A DNA stretch of 64,000 nt from Clytia hemisphaerica (taxonomy: Eukaryota; Cnidaria; Hydrozoa; Leptothecata; Clytiidae): positions 170,101 to 234,100 of the forward strand of contig CACVBU010000811.1 of the NCBI GenBank assembly GCA_902728285.1, in the 5' to 3' direction. Positions 52,222 to 63,807 of this stretch are shown one piece after another. The notes below the pieces were generated by a model. That model did not search any database and was not told the origin of the DNA. It worked only from the letters and a program-made list of their open reading frames with translations. Position 1 is the first letter of the stretch. The number at the start of each line of letters is the position of its first letter. Made by a program: the position numbers and the translations under genes.

Positions 52222-52745
52222 CTTTGTATCGGTCGGTACAATTTACATAAATCTCTAAGGGTCGTAGAAAAACAAATTTCACAAGTAACGTTCAGTACAA
52301 TATAGAAGGGTCGGAAATGTTAAAACCAACAAATTTTTGTAATGGTCGGTACAATTTACATAAATTTCTCAAAATCTCTTAGGGTCGTAGAAAAACAAAT
52401 TGCACAAGTAACGTTCAGTACAATATAGAAGGGTCGGAAATGTTGAAACCAACAAATTTTTGTAATGGTCGGTACAATTTACATAAATTTCTCAAAATCT
52501 CTTAGGGTCGTAGAAAAACAAATTGCACAAGTAACGTTCAGTACAATATAGAAGGGTCGGAAATGTTAAAACCAACAAATTTTTGTAATGGTCGGTACAA
52601 TTTACATAAATTTCTCAAAATCTCTTAGGGTCGTAGAAAAACAAATTGCACAAGTAACGTTCAGTACAATATGGAAGGGTCGGAAAGGTTAAAACCAACA
52701 TTTTTGTAATGGTTGGTACAATTCATATAGATTTCTCAAAAGGTA
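52222..52745. repeat. Tandem repeat, 123-bp unit, four to five copies
   Basis: AATGGTCGGTACAATTTACA recurs at 52341, 52464, 52587 and (changed) 52708, giving a period of 121-123 bp, with GGGTCGTAGAAAAACAAATT and GTAACGTTCAGTACAATATA in each unit. The first partial unit starts near 52230. It follows the accessory gene by 400 bp. Non-coding. Confidence 0.9.
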
Positions 52746-54106
52746 GGAAAGGTCAAAAGCCCCGAAGTGTATTTTTTAATAACGTCAAAAAGAATTTATT
52801 GAGGTGTTGCCAAACAAACTAGTTCTTAGGGTCTTAAAAAATATGTACACATTTATATCCACAGTAGTTTTAATTTACCTAGGGAGTTCATTTTCAAATA
52901 TTTTTTAGCTTTAGTGAGAAGGAAAGTGATTTGATTTCAATGTGTTCCATTTTTTAACTAATATTTCATATACTAAGCTATATTTTTCTTTATCCTAATA
53001 TATATAAATATCCAATATTTGGAACAAAAATATAATCTATAATAATATACAATTTTATAATTTTATTTGTACCATATACAATAGCATTTTATATACTAGC
53101 GCATAGTAGTTCCACTTTTAAGTACATTCAAGTTTTATTTATAAGTATTCAAATTAACTTATATTATATATTGATCAATATTCATGGTCACAAAATTGCA
53201 TTTTAGTTGTTCCAATTTTATTTGTAAATATTCGAATGATGTCCAATAGATTCAAAATAAATGACTATTAACATTACGGTCACCCAGTGTCTTGTACAAT
53301 CTTCTGTCTGAACTTCTTTTGAAGCTTTTACGTAGCTGTTTATCTTGAGTGCGTGCTAAATTAGAATAATAACATTCAGGATTATCTTTTTTACGAAAAG
53401 AGGCCTAAAAAGATTTAACTTGATTCAAAACTGAAAAGTAGTTTTTTTTTTAACATCGAAACTATCTTACCCTCGTTAATTCTGTTGTTTTGGCTGTGTT
53501 TAGTCATCCTTGATCAAGAATCTTTTATCTAAACAACGATCTCTACCTTCTGGGAGTTTCACTTGGGCGATCTCCAAATACTATAATCGAGAAAAAAAAA
53601 ACATAAAAAGTTAGTAAGAATATTTTCTTTCTTTGGGTTGAGGTTCGGTTGGTTCAAAATTTTAGTTCGAAACAACTGCGAAGGAGCGTTCTTTTTTTTT
53701 CTGAGAAACATTGAAACATTGTTGTTGTTTGATTGGCTCGCTCATTGTTTATGGAATTGATTCTACCAATCAGTACGTTTCGAATGTAATGCGTAGAGAT
53801 AAAATTTGTAAACAAACTAAAATTGAAAAAAACTACTGCTGTGATGGTAGGCAACTGCTTTTAACAAGATAAAGGGAAATAAGTAAGTAACTGTTTTGTT
53901 GATCAAAAAAAATAAAAGTCAGTAAATAAGGCTAAATTTATTTTCATTCTTTATGTAGTACAATTACAAGTTGTAGAAACTGTAAACAAACTTTTTACAT
54001 ATAATAGTTAACATCATTGTAAGGCAAGACATCAAGGCAAGAGTATCTTCTTAAGAATTTTTTAAGAGGAATCTAAACTAAAGAAATCATTAAATCGTCC
54101 TTTGAA
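52746..54106. other. CACTA right interior, AT-rich, no firm gene
   Basis: A minus-strand stretch 53583-53505 (acceptor CTCGATTATAG, then YLEIAQVKLPEGRDRCLDKR, FLIKDD and stop) could be a terminal exon of an unknown gene, but no partner exon was found. The remainder is AT-rich (52960-53260 especially). Confidence 0.35.
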
Positions 54107-54418
54107 GCTTTCAAGCTTGACAGTCAATGTAAAAAACCAGCTGTCATCAAAATAATTGACTGTCAACATGTAAATATTGATTGTCAATAAGAGTACTTGA
54201 CAGTCAATCCAAAAAATTGACTGTAAATAAAGACGTATTGACGGTCAATATATTCTTTTACTTTTCAAGAAAATGGATTGACAGTCAATAGAAAATATTT
54301 TTTGTCAATAATCTGTAATTGACAGTCCAATAAAACTGTTGATTGTCAATAAAAGCTACTGACAGTCAGTGAAAAACATTGAACATGAGCCTAATCAATG
54401 TTTTTTGACCTAGTAGTG
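54107..54418 (-). repeat. Right TIR of the CACTA element
   Basis: Reverse complement of 37934-38245 over 312 bp with only a few mismatches, mostly around 54289-54300. Same TTGACNGTCAA array. Confidence 0.9.
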
Positions 54419-54589
54419 ATATAAGTGTGCAAAGTTTCATGAAATCTGAATCACCCTATCAGGAATTATTCAAGGGGGCCTAAATGTGCCACTTCGGAGC
54501 AGCACAAGTCCCCGAAACCCTCAGGCAGATCGGGTTAAATATCTCTCATAAACAGTCAAGTTCTAAGTGACGCAGCTTTTTAAGTATAT

Positions 54590-55682
54590 ATAACTATCCA
54601 CTAAATCCTTACATAAAATATCTTGAGGGTGTGCCAAATGGTTTGAAAAAACTTGCTGATCTTCTTCGTTGATATAGTGTGATGGTCCTTCATCAAGCTT
54701 GGCAAGGGCGCTAACTTCTAACAGGGAGTTTTCAGTGATCGGAATATGCTGGTCCTCAGCATTGTATTTCTTTTGAAGATATGATTAGGGACACCTGCTG
54801 GTAGAATAACACCTGCTTGATGCCTAACTCGATGAGCATTCTCTTGCAAAAATGTCGCACTCACGTTGGACAACTGGGACAAAAATATAAGCCATTACTT
54901 TTTTGTCGATTTCACTGTTGGGATTATATGCATGAGATCGTAGAAGAAAATTCAATTGTTCTCAATTCAATGAGTTCAAAGGATCTTCCATGTTTCCAAA
55001 TTCATCAGTAAGGAAGGCTTGAATTGTCCCCATGGTTCTAATTTCGGTACCTCTATCTACTCTGAGATATGTAGGAATTTCTTTTGAATCCAGCAAATAT
55101 TCCATATAAAATCTGCCAATCAAGTTAGGGTCAGAGTTCGAGGTCCAAACTCTCAGGAAAATAATTTTTCTTGAAAAAGTATCAAGACAACCATAGATTG
55201 CAACAGGGAAGGTTGAATTTTGAAATCCCATCAGTTTATCATGCCCGTCAAGGGGGTACGTCCAGCCTGGCCCTTCAGAAACAAAAGGTTGTTTTTCTTT
55301 CTTTCTTTTTTTTAACGTTTCTTGACCCCACACCCTCTGGATCCAGTTCATACATCACATCAGAAACCAATTGTCTGGGAACGCGCAAGTGATATTCGGT
55401 ACGAACTTTCAGGTGCATGGCCCTGTACCCCAAGCTTTTACCTGGTCCTTCTAGCTCACTCCTAATGACTCCAATGACATTATCAACATTGATGTTTTTA
55501 TCAATGTAACCAATTTGAAAATGATCTAACCTTCTGGCAAGGGTTGGAACAGTCCATGGGTATTGATGATAATCCCTCTTCATGTAATCAACTATTTCAG
55601 ACCTCTTAAGATTCTGCTCGACATACTTTAAAAGATCTGCTTTCAATTGCTCATTAAACTTCCATTCCACAGCAACTGCCAT
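54590..55682 (-). pseudogene. rve-type integrase/transposase-like gene, frameshifted and deleted
   Basis: The start MAVAVEWKFNEQLKADLLKY at 55682 leads into a helix-turn-helix-like part (VPTLARRLDHFQIGYIDKNI, RVPRQLVSDVMYELDPEGVG). At a run of A/G around 55300 the frame slips, and the core follows: SEGPGWTYPLDGHDKLMGFQ (first Asp), AIYGCLDTFSRKIIFLRVWT, FYMEYLL and TYLRVDRGTEIRTM (second Asp). After 54962 the region expected to hold the third acid is missing and the C-terminal ENAHRVRHQAGVIPAGVPNH segment (about 54830-54770) remains. This DGHDKLMGxQNSTFPxAxYG family is familiar from coral-like genomes, where its biological role is unclear. Confidence 0.75.
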
Positions 55683-55689
55683 TTTGAAT

Positions 55690-56361
55690 CAATCACTTGC
55701 TGTTTGCCCAGTGCATATGGTCGCATGTGAGTGCATGTGAGATTCGGGAGATAATAAAAATAAAACCGTGATACTGATACTCCTGGGCTACGGGGGTCTA
55801 ATTTCTTTTTTTTGAAAAAAAATTATAGTGCGTAGCCCACGGATATCAGCCCATATAAAGTGTGCTGTATATGTAGATACAATTGGGCTGATACTCATGG
55901 GCCACGTTGATAAAAGAAAACAATTTTTTTTCTTTTTTTTATATTTTTTTTTTATGTTTTCATTTTTTTCATTTTTTGTAATCTTTTTTAAATTTTTAAT
56001 TTTTTTTACTTTTTTTTTATTTTCTTAAATATTTTTAAAAAAGTTTTTATAATTTATTTTACCATTTTTATTTTTTAATTTTTTTACTTGTTTATTTCAT
56101 TTCATTTTTTATTTTTTATTTTTCTATCTTAAGTTTTGACTTTTTTGTTCAAAATGCTCTAAAACATCGTTGATACCGATGGGCCACCATACATATCAAT
56201 GTCAACCAAATTATTAACTCGCCAAGATTCTGTAAAATACATCAAATTAAAAAAAAAATGAACTGGAAAGCGGTTGATAGATCATTAAGCAGACCTATAC
56301 TACATGGGGTTTTGTAGAGGTCTGCGATTCAGACTATATTGATATATCTGTTTTATGTTAA
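55690..56361. other. T-rich low-complexity stretch
   Basis: GGGCTGATACTCATGGGCC-like motifs recur at 55785, 55840, 55888 and 56175. 55920-56140 is almost pure T/A. No gene. Confidence 0.5.
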
Positions 56362-58290
56362 AGGGATAATCCAATACTAGAACAAAAGACGCTAGCAAAT
56401 AAACTTGTTTCATTTTATCCAGCAAACTTAAAAACGATTCACGGAAAGTTTGTGCGGGAACTGCGAGAGAAATAAAGTTGAGATAGACTAGCACCAGAAG
56501 CTTCGAAGCTTTCAAAATGGAAGCGAAATAATTTGATCAGTGAAATGTTTATATTTTTACTACTGATTAAAAATATACTTTTAGGTGTCTATAACATGTT
56601 AATATTATCAAAATCATAAAGTGTTTTTATTCAACTATCTTTGTGCAAAGTTTCAATGTTTATTTTTCTGTGATGCTGAAGATACAAGAAGATATTTAAT
56701 ATCAAGGTTGAATTCTTTTGCTAACCAATTTATACAGAACTATCTCTTCTCTTGCTTCTTTCAGTTAAATAACAATGTAGTCAATTTTGAACACTCAAGA
56801 GGAGAAAGAGATTTATATTTTCTCTCGAAAGTGTGCCTATGGATCTGAGAAGTGAAATGAAACTCATCTTCAAGACAAGAAAGCCTTGTTCAAAGAAGAT
56901 TTTCATGGTTCGTACTTCAAAATATGGGACATTTTTGTTCATCCAATGACTTGAAAATCAACTCTGGAGACTGTAGTCTACATAACTTCAGAATACTTCG
57001 ATAGAATCATGGAACGTGGATATTATTTTCTCGATAAAAGCACTGTATCATGAGATTTTGCACGAACCAAATAAAATGAAGTGAAAAGTAACTCTACGAT
57101 GAACTAAAAACTCTGGTTCTGAGCATCATATTGTACTGATTTGGAATTTTATGAAATAATGTTGAGGAAGTAGCAGTAGGACACATTGATTTGATTAAAT
57201 TTAAAATCCTGTGACTATCATTGAAAATTAAGATCAAACCATCGATCAAGGGACTTTGTCTTCTTGTGCTTCTGGCATGGTTCGACTCTGAAGCTACATA
57301 TCCCTGCACCCTTTTTGAAAGTCTTCGTATATACATGCTATGATTTGGGAACAGTTGAACATATTTTTCATGTACCAGTTTGTTTCGTGATGGATGGACA
57401 TAGCTGCATTTTTTACAGTGGTATGGATATGCTGCTGTAAGAAGAACTGTTTACATTTTATTTACGTTGTTAACTTGAGTGAACGTGGAATATTGTGACT
57501 GATGTTGTATGAAGTGATGATAAATACATATACTCAATGATAAAATTTTAAGATATTAAGAACATTTTCTGCTAAAAAAAGGAAGTATTTTTTCACCAAC
57601 AGTTTTGATAAAATTTTATTTACTAGGCAACTTTTTTCCCTATGAAGTGCTACTGTGTGAAAAATTCTGAGGGTGCTTTAATTGAAAATTTTCTTTTGAA
57701 TGGAAAGAAATATTTTGGAAGGCAACTTCAAAGAGGAGGTCATATTATTATTCAAATACTTTTGCATCACTCTTGATAAAAGTGAAGCCATAAAGAATTT
57801 GTGAATACTTTATATAGTTTTCAAAATCCAAATGTATATACAGGAATTTTGTAATGTGATTTTTTTTCAAAAAATGTTTATGCTTTATTTACTATTTGTT
57901 ATTTTGTTCATCTGCTCTTGATGAAACACAAAGAACACAGGAAAACAAAAAAGAACTGTTTATATCTTCTCATCTCACAATCTCTTTGTGTATAGAAAAA
58001 CTCTTGTGTAGTATTTACATTTGTGAATCAATTTTGGCATAGCAAAACAGAAAATTTCCTTCATATAAGTATGATACAAGACAGAAGAAATTACACGAAA
58101 GATTTTTCATTCCCCTCCCAACTTCGAACTTTTTTATGTCGCAAAGTATTTTTCGGTTTGTTTGGATTACGAAAACGAAAGTGAAAATCCCGTTCGACCA
58201 ATCAAATTGTAAACTTTTATCGCGCTCGACCAATCAAATTCCAGACACGTGACCATAATATTTTGATTTGCGTAGTATTGGATTATCCCT
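56362..58290. mobile_element. 1.9-kb TTAA-inserting DNA element, copy 2
   Basis: TTAA lies at 56358-56361 and 58291-58294, with TIRs AGGGATAATCCAATACT (perfect over 17 bp). From about 56610 to 58270 it follows copy 1 (17750-19480) almost base for base. The outer ends differ from copy 1 (AGGGATAATCCAATAC versus AGGAATAGTGTATT), so terminal repeats were exchanged or diverged. Two CCAATCAAATT boxes lie at 58197-58243. No recognisable transposase. Confidence 0.85.
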
Positions 58291-58317
58291 TTAAATTTGT
58301 CATTTCATTCTTCTCTT

Positions 58318-58530
58318 TCAGTCGTACGGCCACTCGGATACGGCACGCCGAACCGGGCTCTAGGCCAACTTTTCAATATTGCGTCTTTGTTTCCTAATCT
58401 CTTCTCTTCTAGATTGTGCTTGGCGATGACTTAAGTAACAGGGTATGCTTACTCATGGCCACACCTGATGCCAGACTTGGTTTTCATCTATCCACATTCA
58501 TCCAGCCATTTATGCCATTTTTATCAACTA
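58318..58530 (+). repeat. Dispersed repeat shared with 26880-27120 (inverted)
   Basis: TACGGCCACTCGGATACGGC, GCCGAACCGGGC, TCTAGATTGTGCTTG, GGTATGCTTACTCATGGCCA and CACACCTGATGCCAGACTTG match the minus strand of the earlier locus. It is probably the 3' UTR of a retroelement family. Confidence 0.7.
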
Positions 58531-58689
58531 GCCGTATTGTATAAAGGGTTGCGAAGCAATCCAGACTCCACCTCAATTCGCAAGTTGCTAGCAAAATAAG
58601 GAGAAACTATTTAAATTTATTTTTAGCGTTAATAAGAAGATAATTTGAAACATGGCAGAAACTCTCTTGAATCGTTAAATCTAATACAC

Positions 58690-58830
58690 GAATCCTATAA
58701 AACCCACTGGAACCCAGTGGAAACCTTGTGGAACCCAATGCAAAACCAGTGGAACCCGATGCAAAACCAGTGGAAACCGGTGGAAACCAGACGAAAACCA
58801 CTGGAATCCAGTTGTCAAAACCGGAATGCA
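58690..58830. repeat. Minisatellite of AACCAGTGGAA-type units
   Basis: CCACTGGAACCCAGTGGAAA, GTGGAACCCAATGCAAAACC, AGTGGAAACCGGTGGAAACC: short variable units with CCAGTGGAA cores. Frames on both strands are repeat artefacts. Confidence 0.7.
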
Positions 58831-58899
58831 AAACCTTTCTAGGCACATTTCGACGACTTGTTTTATCTAGTTCAGTCGACTTGTCTTAGGGTAGGGAAT

Positions 58900-60082
58900 A
58901 AGAAATAAAGAAGAAATTTTAAAATTCATTGCCGTAGAGTGTCTGTTGTCATTGTCTTTTCTCAAATTTGATTTTTTTTTTCAAACAGACCGCTGCGATG
59001 AACTGTTGGTTAGAGAAGGGAGACGATAAGAGCTATTTATAAAGTCAGAGTGTACTGCGAAGCGATAAAAAGATCTCATAATTCTTGTCAAATTTGGTGG
59101 GGATTTAATATGGCGAACGTTTCGTTCTGATAGGGTCCCAATTTTCTGAAATTCTTATCTGACAGGTTGATGATGTTTAAACCAATGAAGTATAAGCCCG
59201 AAGGGCTAGAAGTCAATCTCCTTGGTAGGATTTGAAGCCAACAAATCCTACCAAAGTGGCCTTGAGCGGCTCGCCTGGTTTTTACACAAATGACAGATTG
59301 AAACTATAATTTACCGCTAGCTAATTTATCTAACTCTAGCCCTTCGGGCTTTAAACTCAATGGTTTAAACGGCCATGTACTAAATTTGGTAGAACGTTTC
59401 TCTTATTATCCTACTTAGGCCTTAAAAAGGCCCCTTAGAAGCTTATTCCCACATGTACTTAAATATCCAGAAAGTAGTAAAGGGAGCAAGATACAAGACA
59501 AATCAATTGATTTTATCTTTAATATAAAAGTTCCTAAATTTGAAATAAAACGGTAAATAAAAAAGTAACAATTTACAAAGTATGTACAAGTAAGAATAGG
59601 CATACATAAGAGCTTCGGAAATATAAACAAATACTGTAAAATGGAAATAGTAAAGAATATAGTTAAGTATGGTTAATAAATTAATAAAATAAACGGAAGA
59701 AGTAGCGTGTGATCAGAAAATAAAAAAGCCATTATATCATCTTACACAATTCAGATTAATATTATACTGAACTTTAAAATGGCATCAAATTACAAATAAA
59801 TTCAACTTTCTTATCACTGATAATACAAAGCCTGTATTTTCCAGCTGCTTATAAGGACCCCATCTACGTGGAAAAGATTCAGAAAAATATGAAAAATATG
59901 ATTTTTAGTTGGAAGGATAACTTTGATTCGTTTACCATCAGAAATAAAGAAAGTTTAACTAGGGTAATAATAGTTCACCACCAATGGTATACTAAAAAAT
60001 AAAGAGCAAAGATTTACAAAAATAAACATAATGGGTATCGAACTTTAAAAATAGTTCGTTAGTCAAACAGTGTGGTTGATTA
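58900..60082. other. Stretch without gene
   Basis: Apart from the MITE at 59175-59370 I see only AT-rich DNA. Minus frame 59630-59415 (71 codons) lacks recognisable features. Confidence 0.4.
59175..59370. mobile_element. 196-bp MITE with GTTTAAACC ends
   Basis: GTTTAAACCAATGAAGT and AAGCCCGAAGGGCTAGA at the left are mirrored by CTAGCCCTTCGGGCTTTAAA and CTCAATGGTTTAAAC at the right. The GCCCGAAGGGC core is itself palindromic. Non-coding. Confidence 0.75.
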
Positions 60083-60424
60083 CTCTTGTCTCCCGAACGG
60101 GGGTGGGGGGGGGGTCCGAATAAGCAGGGGTAGGAAAATTTTCTAAATTCTAATAAGCGGGGGGGGGGGGTAATTTGAAGACAGAATTTTTTTAACTCTT
60201 ATCAATTTCAACAACAAAAAAGAAACTTTAACAAATGACTTCGTAAAACAAGAACCAATACTAACAAAAGGGAAAATTTTAATAAGTTTAAGGTCTATCT
60301 TCACTGTTATAAAATATTGAATTATTTGAATTTAATTAGCGGGGGTGGGGGTCTTACTAAGTGAGGGGGTAAGAATTTTTTCTCTTAACAATTAGCGGGG
60401 GGACGTCCATTCCGGAGACAAGAG
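60083..60424. mobile_element. 342-bp G-rich MITE inserted at TA
   Basis: CTCTTGTCTCC at the left is mirrored by GGAGACAAGAG at the right, flanked by TA (60081-60082; 60425-60426). The interior has four G-tract segments, each after an AATAAGC or AATTAGC word (60118, 60155, 60338, 60396). G-quadruplex formation is conceivable. Likely Tc1/mariner-type. Confidence 0.75.
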
Positions 60425-60508
60425 TAAATGGCACAATACAAACAAAAGTAGCAATAAAAATCGTTTAACTAAAGATTTACAAAGAACACCAATTCAGTAG
60501 CAAATTAT

Positions 60509-61209
60509 AAAAATTTACAACCTTTTGCCTTGGTGGCTTTCAAGTTTCCTTCAGAAAGTCCTCGCTGCGTGACTTTTGGTACCAATAGTTTATCATAAGA
60601 AAATTTTGGGTCAAACCCTTTTAAACACGAGGTGAGATAATGCAGGTAAATGTTACATTTGTTTTCGTTGAGTTTTAGTCTTCTTACAATAAAATTGCCT
60701 TTCGCCATAAGTCTTGACAACTGCCAATTCGCTTGTATATCGTTTTTCACAATACCCACACATGCTGACCTGTTTTGGGCAAGATTGATGATCACTACGT
60801 AACACTAGGGTCCAGTCATTTGGCCGATCGATATCTGGATCAAGTAGTTCCTGATCAGCAAAAGGATCTACCGATTTTTCACTTGCAACTTCCCACGAAG
60901 AATTTTGCTTTTTCAGTTTCAATGGAATCGTTGGCACTGTTTTCGCATTAAGGTTGGTGTTTTCAGCAAAAAGTTCGGGTTCCTTTGTGCGCCTTTTGTT
61001 GTTTTTGCGTGGCTTCTTCCCAGCCATATCAGGTTTCTTCCATTTGTCTTCCGGCTCTTCCGTGCTTTTATCCCCATCACCAGCGACTCTGTATTTGAGA
61101 AAGTTCTGTAGCTTCTTCTCTGTCTCTTTGTCGTCCAGCTCTCGGTATTCGCTTGGTTTTACTCCACATCTTTCATACCCACTGCTCAACCTGTATTTTC
61201 CATCGCGGC
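60509..61209 (-). pseudogene. MULE transposase C-terminal exon with one frameshift
   Basis: Acceptor TCTCTCAG ends at 61210 and continues the preceding exon in frame: GRDGKYRLSSGYERCGVKPS, EYRELDDKETEKKLQNFLKY, a basic RKNNKRRTK stretch, then MCGYCEKRY (CxxC) and ERQFYCKKTKTQ. At about 60675 the frame slips by one base and continues CNIYLHYLTSCLKGFDPKFS, YDKLLVPKVTQRGLSEG to the stop at 60509. The C-x2-C...C...H...C arrangement suggests a zinc-binding tail, which I have seen on related invertebrate MULE-like proteins. The slip makes the tail probably non-functional. Confidence 0.65.
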
Positions 61210-61837
61210 CTGAGAGAAAACGGAGTGTTCTTTTGTAGTAAAGGTAAAATTATGCATGGAAAGAAATACCATTTTTGCCCAACAATATTCACTGGAGAAT
61301 ACATGTTTTTTCTTTTATAAGCATAACGTTTATAAGCATACGCCGGCTCAGTTTTGGGTACCTAAACAATGGCTCTATTGTTTGAGAACAATAGAATGCT
61401 AAGCATATTGCGAGCCTGATGTAGGGGCAGAAACTTGCTTATAAAAAAAAACATGTATTGATTCACAGATTCACAAGAGATTTGGGTGGCAAATATATTT
61501 TCGTATTAGTATTAAAATTGTAAAAAATTTTCACAACCCCTTAAAAATTCATTCTCTTTTACTTTCACAAGTCTCGCGTTGTTGGCCTATTTTGAAAATT
61601 TTCCCGTGTATTTTGCGATTTCTTGTTTTAGAAAGTAGTACTAAATTTTGCGAAGTTTTGCCTAAAATAACTCGCGAAAATTTAGTATCCACGATAATAT
61701 AACATATACACTTAATGTATTAGTTCTATTGCAACAAACCTTAGTTCTGGAAAAAAAACAAGGGGAAATCAGGAGGTGATAGAATCGAAACAAAAGTGAA
61801 TTTATTCCAGCTAAAAAAATTTGAGGCAAAAGCATAC

Positions 61838-62902
61838 CTCTAATGGCATGTTCCATTTCTTGCAAGTAGTTTTCCGTTACCCATTTTTCGAGGACGTCAA
61901 GGCATTTTTGAAGGTTGCCTTTAACCATACCAAGTTCCTCCCTCATTTTCTTTTTCTGTAGCTTATGTTGGTTTTCAATGTTATTATTGTAAAATCGATC
62001 AGAAATTCCAAGCATTTTGCGCGATTCCAGATTTAAACATGATTGGAAGACTGGGTATTGGTGCTTACGAAACCAATTTCCAAACCATGGGATGTAATCT
62101 TTCCATGTGGATTCAAGGCTCCGAAGTTTTGCTTCAAGATCTTCAGCGTCGTCTGCGTCAGCAAGACCATCTTTATGAAGATAATAATCTTGTGCTCCAT
62201 ATAAATCGGCCATTACATTATTTTGAATGCGCTGATTGGCACCCATTTTAGTAAGTTTAAATTCAGTTCTTTCTTGAAGGTGCTGTGTGCACCAAAGATT
62301 TTCAGCAGTTGTGAAAACACTTTTCATGCCGTTGACTGTTGCCTTGTCAAGGTCATGTCCAATCTTTTTGATTAGGGATAATTCAGGGTATTCTTTGATA
62401 ATCTCGAGTCCAAAGCAGCGGAATTGCGGTTCATCTTTTCTAAAGTGCAGCATCATTGGTCCTGGAAATGACGGGTGATTACCCTTCAAATCAACCAATG
62501 CCAAATTGTGATAGGAGGTGTCTGTTAACCAAAGTCCTGGCACGATGTTAAAGGTTGTGTCTATGCAAAATATGCTGTTACCCTCAACACAAAAACGCTC
62601 TATGTCAGACATCATGTAGTCCAGGTAGAGAAAAGCCGTGTAGCGGTCGTCTGAGATATTGACAGACTTTACAAAGTTATTCTTTCGTCTAACTGCTCTT
62701 TTGAGGATATCAAGCTCTGACATCATGCCATCGTCTTTGTTCATTGAATATCTTAAATTTGTGATGCTTTTCAAGCTCAATATAGAGTTCGGTTCCTCGT
62801 TTTCCTTATTGTGCTGGAAATATACTTGTTCACACGATTTTCCTGATTTGAGGTTTTCTTCTACTTCGCGCAATGCCTGTGGATCTTTCCTTGCGTAGTT
62901 TC
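61838..62902 (-). CDS. MULE (Mutator-like) transposase core exon
   Basis: Bounded by acceptor AACTTTAG (62903) and donor AGAG|GTATGC (61837). Seen in order: SILSLKSITNLRYSMNKDDG, SIFCIDTTFNIVPGLWLTDT (first catalytic Asp), SYHNLALVDLKGNHPSFPGP, MMLHFRKDEPQFRCFGLEII, KKIGHDLDKATVNGM (second Asp region), ENLWCTQHLQERT (C-x2-H of MULE transposases) and NNNIENQHKLQKKK with the likely Glu. The frame is intact. It encodes the DDE domain of a cut-and-paste transposase. The element's TIRs are not in the window. Confidence 0.85.
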
Positions 62903-63807
62903 CTAAAGTTAAGAAATAATGAAATTAAGTAACAAAGATAGTTTGCTTATTACTCTGGTTGGCAGTTAGGGTTTGAAATATGTCGTTCTTTGATAGTTAG
63001 GGTTAAGGTTTGTTGTTCTTTTTTCAATATAGTTATTTGTAATTCTTCTTAGATTGTCTGGATAGTATTTATACTTTAACTACTAATATGGTAGATTTAC
63101 AATATCTACACATTACTTTAATGGGATAAATTTTCGCGGGGATTAATTTTCGCGGATGGCACTATTGAGGGGCATTATTTTTTCGATTTTGTGACTTTTA
63201 CTGTCAAATCATGCATATTGGTTGTTGAAATACACATTATTTGCGCCTCTTTGATGCAAGTAACCATTCAAATAGTATTTATTTGACATATTTTGAGTTT
63301 TGTTTAGAAATATTTCGCGGATGGGCCTTTTTCAAATTTCCAACGGGACTTATTTTCGCGGATGACACCCAAATCCGCGAAATCCGCGAAAATTAATCCC
63401 CGCGAAAATTTATCCCGTTAAAGTAGTAGATTTACGATTTTTACATATCTACACATATGGTAGAAATAAGTGTGAGAATGGCCTGCATCAAAATACAATG
63501 CGTGTGTCTAAAATTTTAATTGAATTAATCTTTTTTCAGGGGGACTTCTTAAGTTGATTGTACAAGGCATCTCATAAGGTGGGAGCTGAATAAGGTGAGG
63601 CCTACTCTCGCAGCACTATCCAAAATCCCATAATTACAGACTTTACTTGAATTTTTTCAAACGGTTAGGTTAGTAAATTTTCAAAAAAAATTAATAAGCA
63701 GAGGAGGGGTGCTTATTAGTTACCCGAGGTAACAACGCTTTGAATATTTGTGTTAGACTTGTTATCCCAGCCTAAAATAGGAAATTTACAAAAATTGAGT
63801 CAATTAC
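62903..63807 (-). other. Intron of the MULE transposase gene
   Basis: GT at 63806-63807 and AG at 62903-62904 on the minus strand. Apart from the MITE it holds AT-rich sequence, including a GGTTAGGTTAG-like word and a short inverted repeat around AATAAGCAGAGGAGGGGTGC (63693-63712). Confidence 0.6.
63115..63424. mobile_element. 310-bp MITE in a MULE intron (TTTTCGCGG arms)
   Basis: ACTTTAATGGGATAAATTTT and CGCGGGGATTAATTTTCGCGGAT at the left are mirrored at 63377-63424, an arm of about 48 bp. T/A outside gives TA on both sides. Additional TATTTTCGCGGATG copies lie inside. It is located in the 906-bp intron between exons 63808-64000 and 61838-62902. Confidence 0.85.

Larger units (their letters stand above)
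37934..54418. mobile_element. 16.5-kb EnSpm/CACTA transposon
   Basis: The ends read CACTACTAGG...CCTAGTAGTG and are flanked by a 3-bp duplication ATA (37931-37933; 54419-54421), the defining features of the CACTA superfamily. TIRs of 312 bp (37934-38245; 54107-54418) are almost identical. The element carries a multi-exon TNP2-like transposase on the minus strand (45904-40442) and a divergent four-exon gene on the plus strand (49606-51832). At least five MITEs sit in its introns and intergenic parts. High TIR identity suggests fairly recent movement. Confidence 0.95.
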
